56,644 bases of DNA from Nostocoides jenkinsii Ben 74 (GCF_001046875.1 NZ_HF571038.1:1590937-1647580); one strand, 5' to 3'. Positions 1 to 9,353 are shown, counted from the stretch's first letter. The notes: generated by a model not told the origin, from the sequence alone. Numbers and translations are program-made.

Positions 1-26
1 GGGGTGGGGCGGGGACGGCAGTGAAG

Positions 27-60
27 CGGTGGCGGGGGATCCATGCAGCCCCCGCCACCG
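27..60 (-). terminator. hairpin downstream of the FG-GAP gene remnant
   Basis: A perfect 12-bp inverted repeat (27-38 pairs with 49-60, 10-nt loop) lies just past the stop of the minus-strand FG-GAP fragment. No U-tract follows, as is usual for high-GC actinobacterial terminators. The role is inferred from position and stem strength. Confidence 0.6.
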
Positions 61-78
61 CCGTTCGTTGGCCGCCGG

Positions 79-708
79 TCACACGCCCTTGGCGTAGGCG
101 TAGCGCCAGCCGCTGGTGGCGGGAAGGGACTTGATCAGGCCGGGCGAGCCGGTGAGGGCCGCGCTGCTCTTGGCTCCCCATACGCCCCAGAGGTTGACGC
201 CGGCGTCCGGTGCGGCATGCAGCAGCGTGAGGTCAGCCGCGCCGTCCCCGTTGACATCGCCCGAGACCGGCTGTGTCGAGCCGAACACCCAACCGGCGGT
301 GCCCGCCGACGTAGCCCCCTTCACCGGCGCGGCCGACAAGCTCGTCGTCGTCTTGGCGCCATTGATCTTCCAGAGGTACATCCCGGTCGCGCCGGCGGCG
401 TGCAAGATCGCGAGGTCAGCCGCCCCGTCACCGTTGTAGTCCCCGGCGCTGACCTTCTCGGAAACGAGATTCCAGCCAGCACCGCTGGGCAGGACCTGAG
501 CGAGCCGAGGCGTCCCGCTCAACGGAGACGTGATCGAGCCGTTGAGCATCCAGACGTTGACGTCCGTGCCGCCGGCACCGTGGAGGATGGCTAGGTCGGC
601 GCGACCATCCCCATTGAAATCACCGGCAATCGGGGCGGACTTTTCCCGGTCCCAGCCATTGCTCGCTGGCAGCGAGTTGCGCAGCACCCGGGTCGACAGC
701 GGGGTGCG
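79..708 (-). pseudogene. FG-GAP/VCBS repeat protein, 3' fragment
   Basis: The translated C-terminal part has about four repeats of roughly 50 residues, each with a calcium-loop core of the form GDxNGDGxADLxILH (seen as GDFNGDGRADLAILH, GDYNGDGAADLAILH and GDVNGDGAADLTLLH) and a conserved aromatic W. Such FG-GAP repeats build surface beta-propellers in secreted or cell-wall proteins. Repeat homology stops abruptly near 708. Upstream on the same strand the frame runs through the antisense of an unrelated formylglycine-generating-enzyme fragment, so the N-terminus, signal peptide and natural start are missing. I read it as a 5'-truncated remnant; a 257-residue reading from an ATG at 852 exists, but its first 45 or so residues look like shadow sequence. 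Confidence 0.75.
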
Positions 709-711
709 CAG

Positions 712-1047
712 GCCGTGGGGACGAAGCAGCCGAATGCGTTCGGCCTCTTCGACATGCTGGGGAATGTGTGGGAGTGGTGCTGGGATTACGCCGATCCGGC
801 CCGCTATGCCGACTACCGCGTGCTCCGCGGAGGTGGGTGGGCCGACAAGCATTGGAGCGTCCGCGCCTCGGTGAGGCGCGGCAGCATGCCGAGCGCGCGA
901 CTGGACGACGTCGGATTCCGTATCGTCTCGGGCGCGGTCGGAGACGGCTCAACCCCGGCCGCTCAGGGGTGGTCGAGGCAGGCGGATGAGGAGCGCGCGC
1001 AGATCAGCGGCGCGCTGCCAGTCGGCTGGACACCACTACGCACATAG
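712..1047 (+). pseudogene. formylglycine-generating enzyme (SUMF1-type) C-terminal fragment
   Basis: The reading VGTKQPNAFGLFDMLGNVWE followed by W-C-W-D and then VLRGGGW and DVGFRIV matches the C-terminal core of the FGE-sulfatase/SUMF1 fold (PNxFGLYDMxGNVWEW, RGGSW, GFR). Complete domains are about 250-300 residues; only about the last 80 are present. The fragment begins exactly where the FG-GAP homology on the other strand ends, so the two truncated genes face each other head to head across a junction near 708-714. There is no sensible start codon or ribosome-binding site, so I call it a remnant. Confidence 0.75.
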
Positions 1048-1066
1048 GGGCGGGAGGGAGCCATCC

Positions 1067-1714
1067 TCACACGCGTTTGGTGTGATGCGCCCACATGGCG
1101 ATCTCAACCCGGTTGCGAACGTTGAGCTTGGCCATGAGAGAGGCGACGTGGCTCTTGACTGTGCTCAGGCCGATGAACAGCTCGGCGGCGATCTCGGTGT
1201 TGGTTCGACCGCGAGCGACGAGCACGAGTACCTCCTCCTCTCGATCGGTGAGCGGATGGACCGGTTGGTCGACGGTCGCGGGCGCGTTCGCGACGAACTG
1301 CTCCAGGAGCCTGCGGGTGACGTTCGGGGCAATGAGCGCGTCGCCTTTGGCTGCGGCGTGGATGGCTTGGGCGAGCAGGTCCGGTCCGGCGTCTTTGAGG
1401 AGGAATCCGCGCGCCCCGGCGCGCAGCGCCCCAAGGACGTACTCGTCAAGGTCGAAGGTCGTGATGACGACGACCGCCATCGGGTCAGCGACGTCCGGTC
1501 CGGCCAGGCGTCGGGTCACCTCGACACCGTCGATTCCGGGCATCCGGATGTCAACGAGGAGGACGTCGGGGCGCAGCCGGGTTGCAAGCTCGAGTGTCGT
1601 GGGGCCGTCGGCGGCCTCCCCGACGCATTCGATCCCGGGATGCGCGCCCAGGATCATGACCAGCCCGGCCCGGACGAGGTCCTGGTCGTCGGCGACGATC
1701 ACGCGGATGCTCAT
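1067..1714 (-). CDS. NarL/FixJ-family response regulator
   Basis: This 215-residue protein has an N-terminal receiver domain (acidic residues D9 and D10, phosphoacceptor D55 in LLVDIRMPG, then VITTF and the LLKD lysine) and a C-terminal LuxR-type helix-turn-helix ([20 protein letters not shown], followed by LSTVKSHV). It should bind DNA when phosphorylated by the partner kinase. I chose the ATG at 1714 because it overlaps the kinase stop as ATGA and begins directly with the [10 protein letters not shown] receiver strand; the upstream in-frame ATG would add 13 atypical residues inside the kinase gene. It is the last gene of a three-gene minus-strand operon. Confidence 0.93.
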   Translation of the reverse strand: MSIRVIVADDQDLVRAGLVMILGAHPGIECVGEAADGPTTLELATRLRPDVLLVDIRMPGIDGVEVTRRLAGPDVADPMAVVVITTFDLDEYVLGALRAGARGFLLKDAGPDLLAQAIHAAAKGDALIAPNVTRRLLEQFVANAPATVDQPVHPLTDREEEVLVLVARGRTNTEIAAELFIGLSTVKSHVASLMAKLNVRNRVEIAMWAHHTKRV

Positions 1715-2838
1715 CCGCGGCTCCCTGCCGGGATGACGGCCTCGACGACCCATCCGCCGTCAGGGCCGGGGCACGCGGTCAGCGATCCGCCGAGAAGCTG
1801 GGCGCGCTCGGTCATGCCGATCAGCCCAAACCCGGGCCGTGCCCGCATCCCGGGCGGGCACAGCCCGTCGTCAACGACTCGCAGCCTGACGTCGCTGCCG
1901 ACCCGGGATACCTCGATCGCAACGTGAGTGGCGCCCGAGGCGTGCCTGACGGCATTGGTCAATGCCTCCTGCGCGAGCCGGTAGACGGCGGTGTCGACGG
2001 AGCGCGGCAGGTGGGTCAGCTCTACCGCGACGGAGACTTCGACAGCCGGGTTGGCGTCCGGGCGGGATAGAGCCGACAGGTCGGCAACGCCTAGCTTCGC
2101 TGTGTCTGCGCCCTCTTCGTCCTCGCGAAGGATCCGCACCATGTTCCGCATTTGGGTGAGGGTATTGGAGGCTTCAGCCTCGATCGCGCCGAGGATCTCC
2201 GCCGCCCGGTGCGGTTGGGTCTGTGCGACGACACGGGCGGCCTGCGCCTGCACAGCGATCGCCGAGACGTGGTGGGCGACAGTATCGTGCAGCTCGCGCG
2301 CCAGGGTCAGACGCTCCGCGTTGCGGATCTCGCGCTCTTGTCGCTGCCACAGGTCGGCGCGATAGCGGACGACCGTCCCCACGGTGACGAAGAGCAGCAG
2401 GAAGACTATGGAGCCCATGACGGTGGCGAGCGTTGCGGCGGAGGCATAGAGACCCAGCCCCGCGACCGCGAGGACGCAGGTGACCCCGGCGACGACCTCC
2501 CGTCCAGAGCCCCAGCGGGCCAATGCGTAGAGCGGGATGAGGATCGCCATCATCGAGGCAAGGCCGAGGGCCTCGCTTCGGGTGACGATCTGGAGGACGG
2601 CGAGCGCCCCGGCGATCCCGAAGCCAACGAGGCAGGTGATCAGGGGGTGGCGCCGACGCCAGAGCAGAACAGGCATGTATGTCATCGCGAGCGCGGTGAC
2701 GTACGGCTGGCCGGGCAGATCCGGCCGGGCAAGGCCCTCGACCAGGGCGACGGCCTCGAGTCCGCCGACGAGAAGCCAGTCGTGACGACCCACCGGCGGG
2801 GAGCCTGCGGGTCGTGGCTCGCGCCAGGCGGCGATCAC
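1711..2838 (-). CDS. NarL-type sensor histidine kinase
   Basis: The 375-residue kinase has about five or six transmembrane segments in the first 155 residues and no evident extracellular sensing domain. A HisKA_3 dimerisation helix follows, with the phosphoacceptor H184 in [12 protein letters not shown], then a HATPase_c domain with an N-box ([10 protein letters not shown], 291-300) and the loop [11 protein letters not shown] (336-346). The stop overlaps the response-regulator start by 4 bp, indicating translational coupling. The adjacent small membrane protein upstream may share the signal or be a target. The stimulus cannot be deduced. Confidence 0.93.
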   Translation of the reverse strand: MIAAWREPRPAGSPPVGRHDWLLVGGLEAVALVEGLARPDLPGQPYVTALAMTYMPVLLWRRRHPLITCLVGFGIAGALAVLQIVTRSEALGLASMMAILIPLYALARWGSGREVVAGVTCVLAVAGLGLYASAATLATVMGSIVFLLLFVTVGTVVRYRADLWQRQEREIRNAERLTLARELHDTVAHHVSAIAVQAQAARVVAQTQPHRAAEILGAIEAEASNTLTQMRNMVRILREDEEGADTAKLGVADLSALSRPDANPAVEVSVAVELTHLPRSVDTAVYRLAQEALTNAVRHASGATHVAIEVSRVGSDVRLRVVDDGLCPPGMRARPGFGLIGMTERAQLLGGSLTACPGPDGGWVVEAVIPAGSRG

Positions 2839-2902
2839 GGCTTCATCGTAGGGGCGGGCTCGGCAGGGCGCACACCTGCCGAGCGATCGGCATCGATGCT
2901 GG

Positions 2903-3376
2903 TCAACTGTGCTGTAGCTGTGAGTAGCTGTTCACCGACGCTGCCGGGGTAGTCGCCGACCAGGTCCAAGCGGTGCGCAGGATGAACCCGAGGATGACCA
3001 TCTCGAGCGCGAGACCGAGACCGTAGTAGACCAGCCACTCCCCGCCGAAGACGTTGAAGGCCATGTAGGGGACGAGCAGGATGGCGACGACGAGGTTCGT
3101 GACGCGGTTGGCTCGAATCGGCAGTGCCGTCGAGAGCAGGATCATCAGCACCGGGACTGCAGTGAGCGCGAGCGCCGTGACCGCGAAGGTCTGGCTGATG
3201 TCGAAGGTGAAGACCTTGCCCTTGAGGATGTCCTCGACGACGCCCGGCTTGTACAGGCCGAGGAGGTCGACGTAGACGTAGAAGAACATGAAGCTCGTCC
3301 AGGCTGCGGCGAGCTTGGTCTGGACCGGAACCTGCGCGGGGTGCAACGTGGTGCCGTCCCGTCCTGGGGTGATCAT
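2903..3376 (-). CDS. small four-helix membrane protein, DUF6326-like
   Basis: The 157-residue protein has four predicted membrane helices and the conserved-looking stretch KLAAAWTSFMFFYVYVDLLG followed by LYKPG, which I associate with the DUF6326 family of unknown function. A GGAAGGA ribosome-binding site lies just upstream of the ATG. It is the first gene of the minus-strand run leading into the histidine kinase 64 bp away, so co-transcription is likely. It could be an accessory membrane sensor for the kinase, but that is inference only. Confidence 0.75.
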   Translation of the reverse strand: MITPGRDGTTLHPAQVPVQTKLAAAWTSFMFFYVYVDLLGLYKPGVVEDILKGKVFTFDISQTFAVTALALTAVPVLMILLSTALPIRANRVTNLVVAILLVPYMAFNVFGGEWLVYYGLGLALEMVILGFILRTAWTWSATTPAASVNSYSQLQHS

Positions 3377-3531
3377 CGAGGGTCGTTCCTTCCGGTCAGG
3401 AGATCGTTGGTCCTACCAGCGTGGCTGCAGCCGGCTGCTGACACATCCGCCCCGAGGCTCGAATCCACCCATACCAAAGGTCGGTTCGTGTGACCTCCCA
3501 TCGGGTGGTCCGCCCCTACCGACGACCTGAA

Positions 3532-3897
3532 CTAAGCGGCGTTCTCGATCAGGTTCAGCTGCGTCCCATCAGGATCGACGAGGAATCCCGCGCGTTGACC
3601 CCAGGGCTGCAACTGCACAGGGTGCAGCCGCGGGCGCCCGGTAGTCTTTTCGAGGACGCCTGCCTCGTTGATCTGCCGATACAGCCCATCGAGGTCATCG
3701 ACTCGGACGCTGCACATGAAAGAGCTCTCCTCCGGCACGAGGCCTGGGAAGAGGAAGAACTCCAACCGAAGCTCGCCACGGCGAAGAATCAGCCAACCCT
3801 CATCGCGATACTCCCGCTCGAAACCGAACTCCCCATAGAACGCGACCGTGTCGTCGAAATCGCGAGACGGCAGATTCGGCACTGCGTGATCGGTCAT
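3532..3897 (-). CDS. glyoxalase/bleomycin-resistance-fold protein
   Basis: The 121-residue protein has the vicinal-oxygen-chelate fold: an opening NLPSRDFDDTVAFYGEFGFE strand-helix pair, the middle LRLEFFLFPG, and the closing GFLVDPDGTQLNLIE. It resembles bleomycin-binding proteins of the BRP type, which sequester the drug as a dimer rather than act as enzymes. The length fits a single-module member. It stands alone between the DUF6326 gene and degraded sequence. Actual drug binding is not demonstrable from sequence; other VOC dioxygenase or isomerase roles remain possible. Confidence 0.8.
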   Translation of the reverse strand: MTDHAVPNLPSRDFDDTVAFYGEFGFEREYRDEGWLILRRGELRLEFFLFPGLVPEESSFMCSVRVDDLDGLYRQINEAGVLEKTTGRPRLHPVQLQPWGQRAGFLVDPDGTQLNLIENAA

Positions 3898-3906
3898 ATC
3901 CGAAGC

Positions 3907-4397
3907 CTAACGACGGTGTCCCAGAGTGAAATCGCCGCATCTCGACGGCGCGACGTCGCGGAGGTGGATGAAGTGGTCCGGGAAGGCGGAGTCTGAGCGC
4001 GGGATTTCGCGAATGGCCGATCCACCCTGCCAATTCGACTCCGAGACTCGGATGGACGTGCTGGTCACGACTCGACGTAGGCGACGTGACCGTAGGAGCC
4101 CGCGTAGCCACTGTTGGCCTCCCACTGGGCAATGGCGCCCACGACGGGGGTCGTGTCGACCCGGATGCCGTAGCCCGCGGCCTTGTTGTCCCAATCGCGC
4201 GCATTGCCGAGGTTGCCGGGATTCGAGGCACCATTCTCCGCCGCCCGGAGCGCGGCGTAGTTGGTGCAGTTGTTGCCACTCGCGTCTACCGGGTGGCCCC
4301 AGGTGGACGCCCCCAGGTAGCCGGTGGATCGGATGCAGTCGATGCCCGTGGTGTCCCGACAGACATTTGTGTATGCCGAGGCCGGCGTCGCGACGAC
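3907..4397 (-). pseudogene. secreted CHAP-domain peptidase/amidase, frameshifted and 5'-truncated
   Basis: From about 4397 down to 4065 one frame gives the end of a signal peptide (ATPASA), then a CHAP domain with the catalytic Cys in GNNCTNYAA and the His in GHVAYVE. The frame then stops at 4065. The neighbouring frame resumes immediately with TSIRVSESNWQGG and FPDHFIHLRD, the normal C-terminal strands of a CHAP domain, so a single-base deletion near 4068 splits an otherwise complete domain. Upstream, the signal peptide is replaced by a fragment of an unrelated DNA-binding protein. CHAP enzymes cleave peptidoglycan; this copy is probably dead unless the frameshift is a sequencing error. Confidence 0.75.
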
Positions 4398-4596
4398 CGA
4401 CAATGCCGAGGATGTGCAGTTCGGCGAGGGCGATGTCGACCTCGGTGCGGGGCAGCCCGGTGCCGGACGCAAGCGCCGACACCGCAATCGGACCTCGGCG
4501 CAACGCCTCCCGGTAGACCCGCTCGTGCTCGGGCGCGATGCCGAACTCCTCAAGTACGCGTGGGGATTCGGTGCCTTCCTGGCCCAACTCGGTCAC
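4398..4596 (-). pseudogene. TrmB-type winged HTH fragment (N-terminal part of a LuxR-like regulator)
   Basis: The reading LEEFGIAPEHERVYREALRR followed by GPIAVSALASGTGLPRTEVD and IALAELHILGIV matches the N-terminal TrmB-like winged helix of large actinobacterial regulators that end in a LuxR HTH. The matching sequence stops near 4400, where the CHAP remnant begins in another frame. A GTG at 4596 could have been the start. The other several hundred residues of such regulators are absent. Confidence 0.65.
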
Positions 4597-4706
4597 GGCA
4601 CCAATGTGCCACAGCAATGCTCTTGGCAGACGTGCCGCCCGCTTGTGAAGGTTATCGACGTCACTCCAGGCACCGCCCCCGACAGTGCCATCGAAAGGTT
4701 CCAACC

Positions 4707-4862
4707 ATGCGCCGCATCCTTCTGTCCGTCGTCGTCGCCGCCAGCTTCACGGCCGTCGCAGCCCCCTCGGCGCACGCAGTGAATCCAGGGACGCAACTGG
4801 AGTGCTGGACCCTGATCTGGCCGAACCCGGACACGAAGCCCTCTGTTTGCCCTTCGAAATGA
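4707..4862 (+). CDS. small secreted peptide of unknown function
   Basis: A 51-residue reading has a clear Sec signal peptide (MRRILLSVVVAASFTAVAAP, cleavage likely after AHA at residue 23 or so) and a mature peptide of about 27 residues with two cysteines that could form one disulfide. A weak GAAAGG ribosome-binding site precedes the ATG. No family is recognised. It precedes a second secreted protein in the same direction. Confidence 0.5.
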   Translation: MRRILLSVVVAASFTAVAAPSAHAVNPGTQLECWTLIWPNPDTKPSVCPSK

Positions 4863-4958
4863 CGCGGTGATCGGCGAGGGGCGGGCGGCTCACGTCAACC
4901 CCAGGCTGCGCCCGCGCGTCTAGTAGATGTCAGCAGGCACAACTGCCAGGAGGAAGTC

Positions 4959-5543
4959 ATGAGCATCACCCGTCGCCTCGCCGCCCTGGGCGCAACCGCC
5001 CTCGTCGCCGGAGCCGGATTCGCCGCCGCCCCGACCAGTTCGGCCAGCGCCGGCCCCGCGGCTGCGTCGGCCGCAGCCGCCGCCACCTGCACCAAGACGT
5101 GGGGGTCGCTGCCCAAGACCAACTCCACGATGGTTGTCGGCCCGCTCACGAATGTTCGGGCCGGCCGCCACGCGTGCTACGACCGCCTCGTGTTCGACGT
5201 CCGCGGCAAGGCCCCCGGATACCGGGTCGAGTATGTCGACAAGCTGATCCAGGACGGCTCCGGCACGGTCTATCCCCTGCGCGGCGGCGCCAAGATCAAG
5301 ATCACCTTGCACGCGCCGTCCTACGACCAGAACGGCGACATCGTCTACCTGCCGCCGAACAGGGCCGAAGCGGTCAATGTCACCGGCTTCACCACTTTCC
5401 GCCAGGTGCGCTGGCTCGGTTCGTGGGAGGGCTACAGCGAGATGGGAGTCGGTGTCCGGGCGCGCCTGCCCTTCACCGTGCACACGCTCTATGACGGCAC
5501 GAACTCGAAGGTCGTCGTCGACGTCGCGCACAGCTGGCGCTGA
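4959..5543 (+). CDS. secreted AMIN-like domain protein
   Basis: The 194-residue protein has an Ala-rich Sec signal peptide with possible cleavage near residue 32-42, followed by a beta-rich domain (CYDRLVFDVRG, GYRVEYVD, GDIVYLPP, GSWEGYSEMGVGV, TNSKVVVDVAHSW) that resembles the actinobacterial AMIN-like beta-sandwich of secreted proteins and lipoproteins. Such domains are thought to bind cell-wall or envelope ligands. An AGGAGG ribosome-binding site sits at the right distance from the ATG. The gene converges on the ABC gene, ending 4 bp from its stop. Confidence 0.8.
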   Translation: MSITRRLAALGATALVAGAGFAAAPTSSASAGPAAASAAAAATCTKTWGSLPKTNSTMVVGPLTNVRAGRHACYDRLVFDVRGKAPGYRVEYVDKLIQDGSGTVYPLRGGAKIKITLHAPSYDQNGDIVYLPPNRAEAVNVTGFTTFRQVRWLGSWEGYSEMGVGVRARLPFTVHTLYDGTNSKVVVDVAHSWR

Positions 5544-5547
5544 CGCC

Positions 5548-7488
5548 TCAGCGGCGCTCTTCGCGGGCGGCCTGCCGGACCCATAACGTCGCAGCGACAA
5601 GCGCAACCAGCGCCATCACTGCCAACGCGAGGACCGGCCCGCCGACCCCGGCCGCCGCCGCCCAGTGCGGGGAGCAGAACTCCTCCCCCGCCCGGCAGGC
5701 GGCGTCCACACCGGCCAGGTCCTGGCTGCTGGCCAGGCCGCGGAACACCCAGTAGCCCGGCGTCATCGCCGCGAACGGCTGGATCGCCGAGTCCTCGATC
5801 GCAACGAAAGCGCCACACAACAAGATCTGCGCGACGAGGACCGCGGCGACGCCCCACAAGACCCGGGGTTCCCGCCGCCCGAGCGCGCTGATCGTCAGCC
5901 CGATGGCCGTGGCCGCCGCCGCCCCACCCAGCGCCACCAGGCCCGCGACGGTGACGGACCCGATGCTCCCCTGCCCGATCAGCAGGACCAGCGGCAGCAG
6001 GGCGGGCACGAACCCGGCGGCGAGGAGCGCGGCATACCGCCCCAGGATGTATGCCGCGGGCGACAGTCCCACGGTCACGTCCCGGACCACGGCTCGCCGT
6101 TCCCGGACGATGTCTCGCGCCGCCGTAACCAGCGGCGGCAGGACGATGGCCAGCGTCATAAAGCCGAGCAACAGGCGCGGGGTCTGCGTATTGGCACCCA
6201 CATAGGTCGGGTCGAGGTTGCCCCAGCCCAATACCAACAACGCCAACATGACCAGTACCGCCCCCGGCGCGAGCAGGGCGAGATAGGCCTCGCCGCGCCA
6301 CCAGAACTCCTCCAGTCGTCGCAGCGCCAACCGCCGCACGGCGGGGACCAGCGCGGGCCAGCTACGCCGGGAGGCCGTGATCGCCGCGCCCGCGTCCGGA
6401 TCGAAGGGCGCCAGCGCCGGGCGCACCTGCGTCGACCAATCGGCGGCCGGATCGGCCAACTCCGCATACACCTGGGCGAAGTCCCACTCCCGATCCGCCC
6501 CGAAGTGATGGGCGGCCTCGGCCGCGGGACCGAGATAGGCCAACCGCCCGCTGCCCGCCCGCGTGACGTCAAGCAGCAGCACCGCGTCGGCGACGCTCAT
6601 CGCCATTGGCGAGTGCGTCGTCAGGATGATGGTGCGCCGACCGACCTGGGCGAGAGCCTGCAGCATCCGCAGCAGTTCCGCCTCGTCCTCCGGGTCCAGC
6701 CCAGCGGTGGGCTCGTCGAGGATGAGCACGCTGGCCCGGGCCAGCACCTCCATCGCGATCGCCGCGCGTTTCGCGGCGGCCGGCCCGAGGTCCGCCAGCG
6801 GCGTGTCCAGGTGGGCGGTGAGCCCGAGACCCTGCGCGACCTCGTCCACCGCCGCCCGGCGATCCGCGCGCGGCGCCGCCGGCTGGCGCAAGGCAGCCGT
6901 ATGGGCGAGTGCCCGCCGCAGCGGCAACGGTCCGGTGAGCAGGTTGTCGCGCGGGACGATGCCCAGGGCGCCCCGAATCAGGGGCGCGGAGTCCTCGGTG
7001 AGGTGGGTCGCGCCATACGAGATCCGGCCGGAGAAGGGCGCGACTCCGGCGAGGGCGCTGACCAGCGCACCCGTCGGGCGTTGGGCGGGGCCGGCGATGG
7101 CGAGGATCGCGCCGGGGGCGACGTCGAACGACACATCCTCGACGAGCGGCCGACCGCCGGGGGTGGTCACCGTCAGCCCGCGGACTTGGACCGGGACCTC
7201 CTGGATCGCCGGCAGGGCGCGCGGCTCCCGTCGGCGCTGAGCACGGCTGAGTGCAAGGCCACTGACCGGGTCATTCTTGAGATCACCGATCCACGGCCGC
7301 GGGACGCCGAGCAGGTTCTCCAGGCGGCCGAAGTCCGGGTCCGCCTCGGCTCCGAAGGTGGCCCGCGGGGCGCGTACCCAGATCGTCGCCGGGCCGTCCG
7401 GGGTGGGAATTTCCAGCGCCGGCTGGGCGCCGTCGAGGTGCACCGGGCCCGAGCTCAAGTCGTCCGCGGGCGGCGGCGTCGGCCTCAT
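5548..7488 (-). CDS. ABC ATPase/permease half-transporter with degenerate nucleotide-binding motifs
   Basis: The 646-residue protein joins an ABC nucleotide-binding domain (about residues 100-320) to an ABC-2-type membrane domain (six helices, about 395-640), the ABCG-like layout. Walker B is intact (VLILDEPTAGLDP) and the H-loop is present (ILTTHSP). The P-loop, however, reads GPAQRPTGAL where GPSGAGKSTL is expected, so the catalytic Lys is missing; the Q-loop Gln is Arg (IVPRDN) and the signature LSGGQ reads LGPAA. The N-terminal 95 residues are unassigned. It is translationally coupled (ATGA) to the upstream DUF4407 gene. It may be a regulatory or ATP-independent pseudo-ATPase, or a decaying gene; the open frame and clean membrane domain favour the former. 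Confidence 0.85.
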   Translation of the reverse strand: MRPTPPPADDLSSGPVHLDGAQPALEIPTPDGPATIWVRAPRATFGAEADPDFGRLENLLGVPRPWIGDLKNDPVSGLALSRAQRRREPRALPAIQEVPVQVRGLTVTTPGGRPLVEDVSFDVAPGAILAIAGPAQRPTGALVSALAGVAPFSGRISYGATHLTEDSAPLIRGALGIVPRDNLLTGPLPLRRALAHTAALRQPAAPRADRRAAVDEVAQGLGLTAHLDTPLADLGPAAAKRAAIAMEVLARASVLILDEPTAGLDPEDEAELLRMLQALAQVGRRTIILTTHSPMAMSVADAVLLLDVTRAGSGRLAYLGPAAEAAHHFGADREWDFAQVYAELADPAADWSTQVRPALAPFDPDAGAAITASRRSWPALVPAVRRLALRRLEEFWWRGEAYLALLAPGAVLVMLALLVLGWGNLDPTYVGANTQTPRLLLGFMTLAIVLPPLVTAARDIVRERRAVVRDVTVGLSPAAYILGRYAALLAAGFVPALLPLVLLIGQGSIGSVTVAGLVALGGAAAATAIGLTISALGRREPRVLWGVAAVLVAQILLCGAFVAIEDSAIQPFAAMTPGYWVFRGLASSQDLAGVDAACRAGEEFCSPHWAAAAGVGGPVLALAVMALVALVAATLWVRQAAREERR

Positions 7489-9339
7489 GACGTGCGGATC
7501 GGGCGCGTCGGGTCGCTAGGGCCCAGCGGCGCGTCGACGTCATACACCTCGTCCGACCCGTGCTCGGGGCGGGCCGGGCGCGGCGCACTTTCCTCCGACG
7601 TCGACATCGACGCCGATGTGGCGTGGTCGGGCGCGGTGCGGGCCGGGCGGCGAACCGGCGGACGCGGGGTCGATCCGTCATCGCGCGAGCCAACCGCCCA
7701 CGAGCCGTCCGTGGCCCGCTGGACCGAGAGGCCGTTCACGCCGGCGCGCGCGCCGTCCGGCAGCGTCAGCGATCCGTCGGGACCGACGAAACTGTCGCCC
7801 CACGGCCCGGCCACCCACGCCCCACCGGCGGAGTCGAAGGCCGCTCGCCGCGACTCGCGCATCGAGGAGCGCAGGAGGTCGGATTCGGCTTCGGCCTGGT
7901 CCACCGAGACGAGTTGCTCCAGCACGCGGTTGTGCTCAGCGCGCGCCACGGCCGTCTCATACGGACGCCGCTTGCGGAGGGAGACGAGGGCCTTGCCGAG
8001 GATCGGCATACAGTCCAGCGCGATCAGGAAGAGGCGGGTGATCATGATCGCCGCCGCCAACGGGGTCAAGCCCAGCCAGCGGTGCGCCTTGAGCGCGTCC
8101 GCCTCGACCGCGGAGTCCACCGCCGTCGCCGCGGGCGTCGTCGGCACCACCGGCGCCGCCGTCGACCCACCGCTCGCGCTCTCGCTCGGGCTCGCTGAGT
8201 CACTGGGGCTGGCTGCGTCGCTGGGGCTGCCCGTGCCGGTGGACGTCGCCGTCCCGCTCGGGCTGGCCGTCGAACTCGCACTCGGCGTGGCATCGGGCGT
8301 CGCGCTCGGCGCCGGCTGCACCACCGGCCGGTTTGGCCGGGTCGCCGCCGAACGGATAGTCGCTGCTCGCCAACTGCTCCAGCGCCTGGATGCGGATCAG
8401 GATGCCCTGACCATAGGAGTTGAGATTCCCGGACTCGTTCTGGGCCTTCTTCAGGTCCTCCAAAGCCTTGTTGTATGCCGTGACCCGGTCCCCCTCGGCC
8501 GTCCCCACCTGCGTGGTCAGCAGGGTGATCTGCTCACTGAGCTGGGTGTTGGTGGTCTCCAGGGTCTTGGCTTCCGCCCGGGCCTTTTCCGCCTGGAACT
8601 TGTGACCCTCACAACGCGGGCCGCAGCCCTGCAGGCCGGACAGGTCTTCGCCGAAGGTGTCACCATTGCTGCCCGAGGCCTCGGCGCGAGCGAGGGCTTC
8701 CTCGCTGCTGGCCTTCTCGTTCAGGGACCCGATCTGCGCCAGATTGGCGGTCCGCTGCGCGATCAGGCTCTCCAACTGCTGCTGCTCGGGCGTCTTGACG
8801 CTGGCGCCGTCGATGAGGTCTTGATAGCGGACGGCGTCGGCGGCCTGCGCCTCGCGCGCCGCGGCGGTCGCGATGCGCCCCACCCGCGCGTCGACCTCCT
8901 CGCGGAACGCCAAGAGCAGCAGCGGCTCGGCCACCAACAAGCCGATGGTCAGCGCCAGCAGGAACCGGGGGAAGAGCGCGAAGCCCATCCGCAGCAGCGA
9001 CCCGTTCTTGACGCGCGTGGGCTGCCCGTCCGGGCCGGGCACGAACTCGATCGAGCGCAGCGGCAGCGACACCAGCATCCGGTCGATGACCAGGATCACC
9101 ATGCCGTAGGCGAGCGCCAGCAGGCCGATCAGGACGAGCTTGAAGAAGGACGCCTCGGTTCCATAGGCAAAGGCGAAATAGAGCGTGACGAACATGCCGA
9201 CCACGGCCATCCCCGAGGAGATGAAAACCGTCGACCCGAGCAGGGTATAAACCTTGATGTCCTCGGGCGTGGTGCGCAGGCGCTCAGGATCGGCGCCGGC
9301 CATCTGGGCCAGAAACAGCCGACTATCACGTTCTTGCAC
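7485..9339 (-). CDS. DUF4407 membrane protein, apparently split by a frameshift
   Basis: The N-terminal frame (9339 to about 8310) has three or four membrane helices, including VILVIDRMLVSLPLRSIEF, and a long coiled coil. The C-terminal frame (from about 8320 to 7485) has a Ser/Thr/Pro/Ala linker, a membrane helix ending RLFLIALDCMPILGKAL and RPYE, and a soluble tail of beta repeats. Both parts belong to one DUF4407 protein of about 610 residues. They are offset by one base near 8310-8325, where a GGCCGG-rich stretch occurs; the overhang of the first frame is Arg/Cys/His-rich junk. Either a base is wrong in the sequence or the gene is frameshifted. Its stop overlaps the ABC start, so the two probably form a membrane complex. 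Confidence 0.8.
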
Positions 9340-9353
9340 CGACTAAGGGTAGG

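Noticed and set aside
986-1927. A 313-codon plus-strand ORF
   Set aside because: It is antisense to the response regulator and kinase, both with clear motifs.
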